Origin: Lactarius indigo
Lineage: Eukaryota; Basidiomycota; Agaricomycetes; Russulales; Russulaceae
Direction: 5' to 3'
DNA length: 64,000 nucleotides
Assembly: GCA_025766275.1 (NCBI GenBank)
Contig: JAFKAC010000146.1
Location: 51,775 to 115,774, forward strand
Position 1 is the stretch's first letter. Each line of letters begins with the position of its first letter. Positions 54,031 through 64,000 of the stretch are shown in pieces. The position numbers and the translations under genes are program-made. The notes beneath the pieces were generated by a model. The model was given only the letters and a program-made list of their open reading frames with translations, made no database searches and was not told the DNA's origin.

Positions 54031-56878
54031 GTGGATGGGTATAATTGGTAGTAGGTCTCTGATTGCATCCCTAGCGTGTGTCAGGTTGGTCGTGGGTTCC
54101 CATGTGTTGTCACTCGTGGGGAATCCTTTCCACTTAACCAGGAAATGAAGTTTATGCCCTCGACCTCGTGCCTGGGCGTCTTCAATGCGCTCCACTTTGT
54201 ACTCCTCTTCTCCATTGATAAGGTCAGGTGGAGGCCGGGTGAAGTTTGCTCCATGTATTTCCATTTCCCTATATGGTGTAAGAAGGTTCGCATGGAATAC
54301 TGGTGGATCTTCCATGTTGCGGGGAGTTTGAGTTTGTAGGAAACATCTGATAGAACCTTTGTTATCTTGAACAGTCCATATCTTTTTGGGGCGAGTTTAC
54401 TTGTGGGATAGAAGGTACAGAGGTTCGTTCCTTCTAACCATACCTGGTCTCCTTGTTGATAAGGCGGTGAATTTCATCTTGCCTCGTTGCATCATGAGAT
54501 GTTGCACGTGTTTAATGCTGTCCTGGGCGTGTTGTCTCAGAACCAGCAGCTCTTCCAATCATTGGTCTACTGCTGGGCAGCTCGATGGTTTGGGACTCAG
54601 GTTGTACGCGGTTCCCATCCCATAAGGAGCGAGAATGGGAGTGTTTCATTGTGGTGTTCATCCACAAATTGTGCATGAATTGTGCCATAGGCAGAACTTC
54701 TGCCCAATTGTCTTGCCTTATATTGCACCAGTGTCATAAGTATTGTTCCAGCCACTGGTTGGTGCGTTCTGACTGGCCATCAGTCTGGGGGTGATATGCC
54801 GATGATATGTTTGTTGTATCCCTAGGGTGTTACACAGTTGCCTCATGAGGTGGATGCAAATCTAGGGTCTCGATCAGATATAATTTTTCGGGGTAAGCCA
54901 TAATGGGGGTATACGTGTTGGAGATAGAGTTTGGCCACTCCTTCTGACGTTATGGTTCGTTACAAGGGATGAATATAGCTGCCTTCGAGCAGTCGTGATC
55001 GGTGATAGTGAGGATTGAGTCAAATCTGTTTGATACAGGGAGTTTGACTATGAAGTCCATTGCCACTACCTTGAAGGGTTTGGCTGATGGGTCTGTGGTG
55101 ATGGGAATAGGTGTGGCCTTTGTCTATGAGGATTGATTTTGTTACTTTGACATGTGGCACATCCTTTGATGTATGCTTCCACATCCTTTCGCATGTTGGC
55201 CACCAGAAGTCACGTCGTACTAGTTCCAAGGTGTTTGCAATTCCAGGGTGTCCTGCGCTTGGGGTATCGTGGAAAAAGGTGATTACCCCCCGTTTAAGAT
55301 CGTTGTTTCCCACAACAACGAGGGTGTCACCTTTCCACCATAAGCCGTTGTGCTTTTTTAGGTTGTGGGGTTCGACCCATGGAAGTATCGTGGGTTCTTC
55401 CATGTTTTGGGTAATCTGCATCCATATATCCATATCGTGCATGGACGTTTGAGTGACTTTTAGGAATACCTCTTCTGGTAATACCGTGACATGATCATTG
55501 TCGGTTGTCCCATCGTCGTAATCAGGGCGTCTTGATAGGGAATCCGCCTGGGTGTTTTTAGTGCCGGGGATGTGTTTAAGCATGAAATTGTATTTGGAGA
55601 GTTCTTGGAACTCTCGCGCCACGCGTCGACTGATCTTCCTTGGTTCTTTCCAATACTGAAGGTTGGCATGGTCTGTGTGAATAGTTATCAAGTGGGGGGA
55701 ACTGATCAGATATGTGCACCAGGTCCGTAGGGCTTTGACGATGGCCAACAGTTCTCTGTCATAGATGTCGTAATTGCGTTCTGTTTCCGTCAACAATTCA
55801 GAGTAGAACGCGACCGGGTGCATTTTCTGGTCTTCCCCTCTTTGGTTTAGCACCACTCCTAAGGCGTAGCTGGAAGCATCTACTTCGATTTTGAAGGGTT
55901 GATCTAACTTTGGGAATAGGAGTACCAGTTGGAACTGATTCGTTCCTTGATAACATTGAAGGCCTTTTGTCTGGCATCCATCCATTCCCAAGGTACATCC
56001 TTCTTTGTGAGGTCGTGGAGTGGTCTTGCTATCATGGAGAATCCTCTTATGAATCGTTGATAGAAATTGCAGAAGCCTAGGAAGGCTCGTACTTCCCTCA
56101 GGGACTTTGGTGGCCTCCAGTCTCGTATTCCTTCACAGGGTCCATTCGCAACTTGCCATGTCCAATGATTAGCCCTAGGTATTCCACTTCATAGACCTCG
56201 AATATACATTTTTCTGGTTTGATGTACAAGTTGTGTTCATTGCAGAGGTCTAGGATGCAGTGTAGCACTTGTCTGTGGTGGGCACGATTGTCTGCAGTTG
56301 CGATTAGGATATCATCCATATAGACGATGACTTCTCCATTAGTACTAGTTCCCAGAATATGGTGTCCATCATGGTTTGGAAGGTACTGGGGAGTTGGTAA
56401 GGCCAAAGAACATGACCCGTGGTTTGAATAGTCCCTGATTAGTCTTGAACGCCGCTTTCCATTCGTCACCTGGTTTGATTCAAATGTTATTGTATCCCCA
56501 TCATATGTCAAGCTTAGAATAGAGCTGCGCTTCTCGGATCCAATCAATGAGTTCCGGAATCAGGGGAAGTGGATAGTGGTTCTTTATGGTGAGTTCATTG
56601 AGTCGGTGGTAATCTTGTACTGGACGTAATTTCCCATCCTTTTTCTTGATGAAGAAAAAGGGAGATGCGTAAGGGGATTTCAACGGTTGTATGTACCTTT
56701 TGTTCAGGTGTTCAGTTATGAACTCTGATAACTCCTTGGTTTCAGGGACTGTGAGTGGATACACTTTGCAATCCATGGTTTCGGGGGCATTTGGGACAAG
56801 ATCGATAGCCGATAGCGTGGTCCCAAGTTCGTGATGGAGGGAAACGTTGGGAAGCTTCCTCACTGAATACCTTGCAAT
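54031..56878 (-). pseudogene. pol: Gypsy-D copy F1 pol: RT, RNase H, integrase, chromodomain
   Basis: Leftwards: RT (56878-56100; [25 protein letters not shown] near 56315), RNase H (VDASSYALGVVL, about 55880; TQADSLSRRPDY, 55540), integrase HHCC (HPGIANTLELVRRDFWWP, about 55240), DDE core (54990-54700), GPY/F and chromodomain (YKVERIEDAQARG...[17 protein letters not shown], 54215-54080). Numerous one-base frameshifts. The right end is cut at 56878 by LTR-B of the Copia element, upstream of the RT finger region (RYSVRKLPNVSLHHELG). Confidence 0.87.
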
Positions 56879-57448
56879 TGATGAACAGCATAGACAGAAC
56901 CAGTACTCACAGAGGCAAAGAGTCTGTGGTGAGATACTAGTGGCAAGCTGGTTAGCAGCAGAGGGGAATGTCAAGCAGTGAAGCAGAAGGTGTCTGGCAC
57001 ACAAACAGTGAGAACTGATTGTGGACCAGGAGCGTACATGGTACTCTACTTATACTCCTACAGAGGGTGACAGTAGTACAAGGTAAGTAACGTTAGTCAC
57101 AGAATACAAGGGTGCTATTGTTCTACAAAGAGACAAAAGAGTGGACGCTTTGAGAACAAGGGAAAGGAGAACAAGGAGAGTCCAGAACTAGATGATATCA
57201 TACTGACATCATAAAGATAATACCAAGTAAAGAACAAAGAGAAGTACAAAAGCAGTTATACAACGCAGAGTCCGGATGTATGATGTCATAGGAAGTACAG
57301 TGATGTCATAGATGACGCAATGGTAAGTCCAGATTGTACAGATCAAATAGTATCTAATCTACAAGTCCTGTATATCTAATCTAAAGCAGTCCATGCTGTA
57401 AGTCCGGTCCGTACGAGCCGCTAAGTGCGCAAGGGTCACTTATCAACA
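56879..57448 (-). repeat. LTR-B, 3' LTR of Copia-F
   Basis: Ends TGATGAACAG/TTATCAACA. Single-copy form of the presumed transcript start. Confidence 0.93.
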
Positions 57449-57467
57449 TCTCCCCGTGATCTACAAT

Positions 57468-59235
57468 CTAAGTACACACAAGTCCCATGTCATCATTGTG
57501 CTTCTGTAGCAGGACACGCGGTAGTGACTTTGTGAAGCCGTCCGCAACCATATCCACAGTAGGAGTTCTAATGAGGGTGATGGTCCCCTTTTCGATGTAT
57601 TCTCGAATGACATGATGCCGTATGGCAATGTGCTTAGACCGTCTCCCAGTGACAGGGTTCAAGGCCAAGTCAATGGCACCCTTATTGTCACCATGAAGTG
57701 GGATGGGGTCGTCGACCTCGTACCCGAGTTCCGTGAGGAAGCTCTGATACCACGCAGCCTGGTTAGCCGCGTCAGGTCATGGCCATGTATTCCGCTTCCG
57801 TTGTGTTTTGGGCAACAGTCTTTTGCTTGCGCGAAGACCAGCTTATTGCACCGTTAGCTAATAAGAACACATAACCAGAGGTGGAGTGGCGGTCATCAGT
57901 CTGATCAGCCAGACTGGAATCAGTGTAGCCATGAAGGCCGTCGCCATTGGCGCCATCATAGACAATACAGCATATCCATAGTTCCCACTAGGTAGGACAG
58001 GACATACTGCGCAAGTCGCAGATGTTGTGGTGAAGGGTTCGCTGCGTACTGCGCCAAACGTGACAACAGCGAAGGAGATATCTGGCCTAGTGCCAATCTG
58101 CACATAAAGCAGACTCCCAATAGAGGACTTGGTAGTGAGAGATATCTGAGGCAGTTGCCTGCGACGTATATTTAACCAGGTGCTCGTCAGCACCAGCGGG
58201 CAGGGTGTGTTGTGTGGTGTGGCATCAGACTGCCAAAGCGTTCAAGGACATCCTTGATGTAGCCAGACTGATCTATTTCGATGCGTCTAAGGGAGCGGTG
58301 CGCACAATGCGCATACCAAGATAAGACTCTATCTCCCCGAGATCTGTCATCTCATAGCGTTCAGACAAGTCGACTTCAAACGCTTGATACCACTCAGCGA
58401 GGGACCCAGTATAGTGATGTCGTCAACGTAGACAATAACGAAGAGTGGATCATACCCCTCCCGTTGAGGCATCACATATATGCCAGCATCAGCAAACGTC
58501 CGCTTAAAGCCGAGTGCAGTGAGCACTCCATGGAATTGCAAGTTCCATGCGCGGGAGGCCTGTTTGAGACCATAGATCGCCTTAACCAGGCGACACACCT
58601 TCGTCTCAGAGCCAGTGACAGTGAAACCTTGTGGCTGCTCCATGTATATCTCCTCGTCAAGCACGCCATTGAGAAAAGCAGACTTAACATCCATCTGATG
58701 GATGTGCCAGTCCTCCAGCGCGGCCAACGCCAGAAGTAACGTAGCGACTCAAATCGTGCGACGGGAGAGAAGGTTTCATCAAAATCTACGCCAGGGATCT
58801 GCGTGAATCCCTTAGCCACCAAGCGAGCTCTGTAGCGGCCATCCGCTTTGAGCTTAAAGACCCATTTGGATTTTACTGCCTTGCGATTAGGCGGGAGATC
58901 CACTAACTCCCAAGTCCCATTCTTAGCTAGGGCGTCCATTTCATACTGACACGCCTTAGTCCACTCATCTGCAGCTGCAGACCGCATGGCCTCTGCATAA
59001 GTTGCAGGGTCTCGGCCCACAAAGGCAGCAGCCAGTAACTCCGCATACCCCAGACGCCTGCCCGCCATGCCGCATTGTCCGCATTGAAGTAACGCGGATT
59101 AGGACAGGGACACGAGCAGTGCGCCTTGGTGCATTGTCCATCTCGCGCAACAGCTGACTACGCTGTGCACGATCCTCAAATCCCCCAGGCATTTCTGGTG
59201 AGGGAGGAGGGACATGGCGCATAATGCGCGTTGCA
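57468..59235 (-). pseudogene. Copia-F reverse transcriptase and RNase H
   Basis: RT enters with EAMRSAAADEWTKACQYEMDAL and NGTWELVDLP (about 59000-58890), then KWVFKLKADG, FSPVAR, QMDVKSAFLNG (58690), KAIYGLKQASRAW and the catalytic YVDDI (about 58415). RNase H pieces are near 58190-57700, and the Copia C-terminus KHIAIRHHVIREYI...DMVADGFTKSL ends at 57468. The frame changes several times by single bases, so no full enzyme can be translated from the sequence as given. Either decay or homopolymer sequencing error could cause this. Confidence 0.85.
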
Positions 59236-60584
59236 CTAGGACGCGGCGGGGGGTGAAGTGGGAGTGGTTTGCTCACGCTTTGGTGTGGTGGGCGGAGCAG
59301 CAGAGCAGGTGGTGGAGTGGTGGGGCGTGGTTGGACTTGGGGGGTCTAGGAGCTTTTCAACATCCTCCTCCTCACTACTACTGGAGTGTGCAGGGGAGGG
59401 GGCTCGCATTGGTGGTAACGCCGGCGGGTGAGGCACGGCAGTCACTGTTGTGCTAGGCACGACTGGTGGTGAAGGTGTGGGGTGTGTCTCAACACCCTGG
59501 AGGGACGGGAAGCTACTCTCGTCGAATGTCACATCCCTGGACACTCGGACGGAGCGGGTTGAGCGGTCCCAGAGCTTATAGCCCTTAGATTCGGGCTCAA
59601 ACCCGATAAGCGTGACCTCAATGGCCTTCGCATCCAATTTGCGACGCTTATCAGCGGGTACATGCATGTACCCCTTGCATCCAAAGACGCGAAGATGTGA
59701 GACATCGGGCACTTTGCCAGAGTGCCAGAGCTCATAGGGAGTGCGCCACTTAAGCCCACGGACTGGAGAGCGGTTATAGATGTGCACAGCTGCGCACACT
59801 GCATGCTCCCAGAAGCCTTTAGACATGCCAGCTGTGTGAAGCATGGACATTGCCTTATCCATAATGGTGCGGTTAAACCGCTCGGCTTTCCGTTGGACTG
59901 TGGTGAACCCGGCATCGTGAGGTGATGCTCTATCCCTTTCTGCTTAAGAATGTCCTGCGTGACACTCGACATGTACTCGCCACCGCGGTCAGAGTGCAGA
60001 GCGCGCATTTATGGCCAGACTGGGTTTCACCCCAGGCCAAATACATTGCAGCGACTTAGCAAACTGGTCCTTGACTTAAGGAAGTGACCACAGTGAACTT
60101 AGTGTGGTCGTCTATGAAGGTGGCTGTGTAGTCGAGCCTTGCAGGGACTGAGTCTGCATAGGACCGGCGAGGTCACTGTGCAATCTCAAATTGACGAGTT
60201 GTCCTTTTGTTGGAGGACGCAGAAAAGGGTTGGCGAGTGGATTTACCCATCTCGCACCCACGGCAGACTGTGTGGGCGTGGTAGAGCTATCTATGTCCAT
60301 GCCAGTAGTGGCAGAGGGACCATGCGCCTTCAGCGCCGCAGAGGAGATGTGTCCCATGCGTTGATGCCAGATATCAAGTGTGGCAGCACTTGATTTTGTG
60401 TGGGCGTTGAGGCCGACGCTGGCTGCGTCCAACCAGTAAAGGTTGTCCTCAAGGTAGCCTTTGGCCACACACTTTTGGTTGATAGATATTTTAAATGAGC
60501 CACTATCAAAGGCAATCTCAGCACCTTTTGTGCTAGGGCGCGCGTGACAAGAAGCGCGTCTTCACCTGTGGTAGGTGTAGCACA
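59236..60584 (-). pseudogene. Copia-F GAG-pre-integrase and integrase
   Basis: WHQRMGHIS (about 60370) marks the GAG-pre-integrase HHCC region, LHSDLAG the first integrase Asp, ALHSDRGGEYMS (about 60000) the second, and GSPQSNGKPSG the place of the catalytic Glu, where a frameshift interrupts the motif. Then TPYELWHSGKVPDVSHLRVFGCKGYMHVP and the WDRSTRSVRVSRDVTFDE box, followed by a Pro/Thr-rich linker to RT. Confidence 0.85.
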
Positions 60585-61741
60585 TTACTGAGGGTGATAG
60601 AGATACCTGGCTCGTTGTAAAACGACAGACCCGACACCCACTTGGTCTATAGTGGACTTATCACCCAGGCGTACAGTGCCTTTAGTTGGGGTGTAGTCCT
60701 TGAAGTCAGACCGATGTGGTGTAATGTGGTGTGTAGCACCACTGTCCATCATCCAACGCACACGCGAGGCAGCATACAAGGCAACAGAGATTGATTCAGA
60801 GGCCCAATCTATGGCGGGCTCTACGACCTCCTTAATGGAGGCGGTGGTAGGTACTAGGACATGACTTTGCGGCCTTGTTGCCTGCCTTCTCCTTCTCCTT
60901 TGCGTCAGCCTCATCCTTTTTCTTCCTGCAGTCAGGCTTGATGGCCCTTTTTGTTGCAATAGTGGCAAGTTAGACCAGAGTGGTCCTTCTTGCCCTTTCT
61001 TGCCCGTCGACTTGACGGGGGCCACCTTGTTGAGGGAAGAGCCAGAGGGCCCGGCGCGGCGAGCTTCTTCCGACACTATGCGCGCAATTATTTCAGCGTG
61101 CTTGAGTGCGGAGGGGGCCCCACTGGCAAGGATGGTAGAGGCCAACACCTCATAAGAGGGCGGCAGCGCGTGGAGGAGAATGAGACAGAATTGAGTGTCA
61201 GTGACACCCATCTGTGCGTTGGAAAGGGCAACCGCAGCTCATTGAGCTTGGCCAATTGAGGCCATGGGTGCGGAGTCGTGAGGCGGGCTTGAGTTAGCTG
61301 GATCCACAATTGAAGATGGTGGTGCTGCCCGAAGCACCAGCGTATACGTCTCTGAGCTTGTCCCACTTGGCTTTGAAGGGGGATAGGCGGTATTGTCGGC
61401 AACGAGGGAGTAGACGTCAGGTTTGAGGTAAAGGCGGAGTACGCCTTGCCCGACGCTGTACTGAGTCCCATTCGTCTTGAGGGACGTCTACTGGTCCATG
61501 GTGGAGGGTGAACACATCCTCTGCTTCATGCAGCGTGAGGATGGCTTCAATCGTCCCAGACCACTCATTCCAGTGAGTGCCATCGAACTGTTCAAGGCGA
61601 ATGCCAGAGGGCATGCCGAACGTTGCGCCATAGGCGGCAGAGATACGAGCAGAGGTGAGGATCCAGGGGGGAAGCGTAGACCCCCGCAGTAGCAGTAGCA
61701 CCAGCAGCAGCGCCAGTGGGAGATGGTGCGCGAGAAGACAT
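60585..61741 (-). pseudogene. Copia-F gag and protease
   Basis: ATG at 61741 (MSSRAPSPTG, Ala/Thr-rich), then after a frameshift RLEQFDGTHWNEWSGTIEAIL, the N-terminal Gag signature of Copia elements, a UBN2-type region (FCLILLHALPPSYEVLASTIL), a CCHC knuckle split by a frameshift near 60950 (CHYCNKKGH then IKPDC) and the protease WMMDSGATHHITP (about 60740). At least three single-base frame changes are present. Confidence 0.85.
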
Positions 61742-62507
61742 TGGGATGATTTATCTATCGCGAGGAGCAGTCAGCGATAGTGCTTCATAGTTTGCAAGAC
61801 AAAGATAGAGGGGATACCACTCCTGTCTGTGAATCTGTAAGGCCAGAACGCTAACGCGTCCTGCCTCCTGATTAGCTATGCCAGTGATACAAGGGCTAGG
61901 CCCAGGTTGAAGGAATCCCTTTGCCATACCATGAGCTAGCTGCCAGCCAGGATGTGTCTAGGACACAGCTCAAATGGTTTTTGGTCAGGGGGAAAGTGGA
62001 GGGAATGCTTTCAGAGCACAAGGCTGTCTACCTCAGCCTCCTTGGCCTATTGGTTGCCTCATCGCCACAAGTGGCTTTACTGAATCCTTTCCCATTGCCG
62101 CTACAAGGCAGGTATCTGGTTGCAGAACACCATAAGGTGAACACCCCCCAGAGCCTGAACCAGGTTTTACACTCCCATGGTGAGGAGATCCTGCGCCCAG
62201 TGTGGAGCACCAGAGACAGCTGGCGCTAAGCTCCACAATACACAGCCCAGTGGGCCATGCACGCCTGGATATTTTGAAGTTAAGGGGCTACCAGACCCAG
62301 TCTCCTTGCGCATAGCGCAGGGGCTAGGAAAACAGTAGGGGTGAAAGTAGGACTACTGGGCAGTACATACACAGGAGGTTCCTTAGCAGAGACAAGTGGC
62401 GCCCCACTGCTCTCTGCCTTGGGCAAGGCTGGTAAGGCCCCAGACAGACCTTAGCCTGGTGTGTCCTCCTAGGAAGACAGTGACAGCCAAGTGGAGTGGC
62501 TAGGGCA
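61742..62507 (-). other. Copia-F 5' leader
   Basis: About 770 bases between the primer site and the gag ATG. No family-matched frame is present on either strand; short frames here look like chance. Confidence 0.6.
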
Positions 62508-62522
62508 CCAGGGCCCATAACC
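62508..62522 (-). promoter_or_regulatory. Primer-binding site matching initiator tRNA-Met anticodon arm
   Basis: On the minus strand, directly after the 5' LTR, the sequence is GGTTATGGGCCCTGG. Copia-type elements prime from a half initiator tRNA-Met cut in its anticodon loop and carry GGTTATGRGCCC at this place. Confidence 0.75.
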
Positions 62523-63090
62523 TGATGAACAGCATAGACAGAACCAGTACTCACAGAGGCAAAGAGTCTGTGGTGAGATACTAGTGGCAAGCTGGTTAGC
62601 AGCAGAGGGGAATGTCAAGCAGTGAAGCAGAAGGTGTCTGGCACACAAACAGTGAGAACTGATGTGGACCAGGAGTGTACATGGTACTCTACTTATACTC
62701 CTACAGAGGGTGACAGTAGTACAAGGTAAGTAACGCTAGTCACAGAATACAAGGGTGCTATTGTTCTACAAAGAGACAAAAGAGTGGACGCTTTGAGAAC
62801 AAGGGAAAGGAGAACAAGGAGAGTCAGAACTAGATGATATCATACTGACATCATAATAAAGATAATACTAATAAAGAACAATGAGAAGTACAAAAGCGTT
62901 ATACAACGCAGAGTCCGGATGTATGATGTCATGGAAGTACAGTGATGTCATAGATGACGCAATGGTAAGTCCAGATGTACAGATCAAATAGTATCTAATC
63001 TACAAGTCCTGTATATCTAATCTAAAGCAAGTCCATGCTGCAAGTCCGGTCCGTACGAGCCGCTAAGTGCGCAAGGGTCACTTATCAACA
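62523..63090 (-). repeat. LTR-B, 5' LTR of Copia-F
   Basis: 568 bp, single-copy form of the presumed transcript start. Differs from the 3' LTR mainly by single-base indels. Confidence 0.93.
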
Positions 63091-64000
63091 ACACATTGTT
63101 ATAATAGAACTCCAATTAGTCGCCTTCAATGGCCAGACTCCCTATGGACTATTATACAATGAGAAACCTGATATTGCTCATCTTCAAGTCTTTGACGGGT
63201 GTTATATCCATATCCCTGAAGCTCGCCAGGTGAATAAACTTTCCCCTAAAAGCGAACTAATGATCTACCCTTGGTAGGGGATCTGGAATGGAAGGCTGAT
63301 GTCTTCATGCGCACTCCAAATACTTTGTTTTACTCGGACAAAGCTCTCTTTGATGAAGCATTGTTTCCCAGGTGTCCATTGGACAGTGTTAGGAGTAAAC
63401 CTAAAGGTGTTACTCAGTTAGATGACACAGCCTCTGATGATGAGCTGTTAAATGATGATACCACTCCTGATGTTGATGACGACCCTCCACCTGAGCCTCC
63501 TAAAGTGAGAAGTGCTCCACAAGCCCCTGTGGCACCTCCTCCTAGTACGTCTACTGGAGGAAGGACCGCAGCTACCTCCGCCTTTACCACCGCAACCCGT
63601 ACCAGGTCCTAGTCAGCCTAGGAGGTTGGCGCGTACAAGGAAACAAACTTCTCGTCCAGATAATGTCTATGGAGATAGGCCTCCTACTACGATAATTCGT
63701 GACATTGAGCGGACTCGCACATGGCGACAGTTGACTGGTGACCAGCCGAGTAGCTCTCGGTTATGTTCACGTCAAGATCAGACGGTACCAGGAGATTTTC
63801 CTGAGCAACCCGAGTCTGGTCCTCCTTGTGCATCGGGTGATAATCCGCACCTTTCGGACGATGAAGTAGAGCAGCAATTGCTCACCCGCCTTGCTCAGGA
63901 AGGGGGAGTCAAATTTCTAGATCTTCTGCTTGCCAAAGCAGTTTCACCACAGATCTAGACGCACCTGATACCTCTAATATTCGAGAATGGACTATTGGGA
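63091..64000 (+). pseudogene. Copia-G integrase C-terminus and linker to RT
   Basis: The sequence begins mid-integrase with FNGQTPYGLLYNEKPDIAHLQVF, the Copia integrase C-terminal signature, then CYIHIPEARQ...LSPKSE. An acidic, Pro-rich linker follows (DDELLNDDTTPDVDDDPPPEPP), then RPDNVYGDRPPT, RTRTWRQLTGDQPSSSR and EEGGVKFLDLLLAKAVSP, continuing after a one-base shift as DAPDTSNIREWTIG to the window end. Several frame changes and a stop near 63277 mark it as decayed. Its 5' part is cut off by LTR-B. Confidence 0.83.

Larger units (their letters stand above)
56879..63090 (-). mobile_element. Copia-F: Ty1/Copia element with LTR-B ends, minus strand
   Basis: LTRs 56879-57448 (570 bp) and 62523-63090 (568 bp) match apart from scattered single-base indels and a few substitutions. 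Internal order from the right is a half-tRNA primer site, 5' leader, gag, protease, integrase, RT and RNase H, then a purine tract (57455-57449, minus CGGGGAGA) at the 3' LTR. The order PR-IN-RT-RH defines Copia. The outer flanks do not match (GCAAT on the left inside F1 pol; ACACA on the right inside Copia-G), so this is not a simple insertion. It is the source family of the solo LTR-B copies. Confidence 0.9.

Noticed and set aside
61921..62236. Short frames in the Copia-F leader
   Set aside because: Overlapping frames on both strands with no Copia or other family match; the leader is probably noncoding.

Overview
The window is almost entirely transposable-element DNA from a filamentous fungus, most likely a basidiomycete of the Agaricomycete type. 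The evidence is chromodomain (chromovirus) Ty3/Gypsy elements, Ty1/Copia elements, a Tad-like LINE, and one host-type gene with 47-63 bp GT-AG introns. No rRNA, convincing tRNA, CRISPR array or bacterial-type operon is present.

Layout. (1) 1-10262: a plus-strand Copia polyprotein gene (Copia-1) is cut into three pieces by a nearly intact minus-strand Gypsy element (Gypsy-A, 68-8645, target duplication CCCGT, LTRs 577/578 identical) and by a solo LTR (J, 8992-9764). (2) 10263-16648: the 5' LTR and gag of Gypsy-D, then the 5' LTR and gag of Gypsy-E, both riddled with solo LTRs of families A and B. (3) 16649-19043: fold-back DNA with nested inverted repeats and a near-perfect palindrome with 284/280 bp arms, then CpG-poor sequence. 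(4) 19044-30701: an old, CpG-decayed Gypsy-C copy (C') split by solo LTRs and by a younger full-length Gypsy-C (21297-29114, target duplication ACTAG). (5) 30702-33140: LTR fragments H, I and A. (6) 33141-38768: the only host-like stretch, with two minus-strand genes of unknown function separated by a 7 x 44 bp array of palindromes. (7) 38769-41500: a 5'-truncated LINE with a 15 bp target duplication and a nested solo LTR-E. (8) 41871-56878: truncated Gypsy-E2, into which Gypsy-D copy F2 is inserted, into which Gypsy-D copy F1 is inserted. (9) 56879-63090: a minus-strand Copia element whose LTRs are family B, the family that supplies six solo LTRs elsewhere. (10) 63091-64000: part of another plus-strand Copia (Copia-G).

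Common biology. In families A, C, D and E, an 11-nt sequence beginning 33-34 nt after an LTR TATA box is exactly complementary to an 11-mer just inside the 5' LTR. This is the arrangement of Tf1/sushi-type self-primed reverse transcription. Families C and E2 join gag to pol with a G-GGT-TTT minus-1 frameshift site; A has G-GAT-TTT at the same place. Gag reading frames open at a conserved GTGGC with no nearby in-frame ATG.

The most notable feature is a large C-terminal extension of Pol beyond the chromodomain in families A, C and D. It has a shared globular segment and a coiled coil; A and D add a four-unit zinc-knuckle array and a conserved acidic tail. I do not recognise it as a described domain. 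Other notable structures are an intron-like duplication of the 5' end of the transcript in LTR families B and J, and a palindrome motif shared between the 16.8 kb fold-back DNA and the 35.3 kb array.
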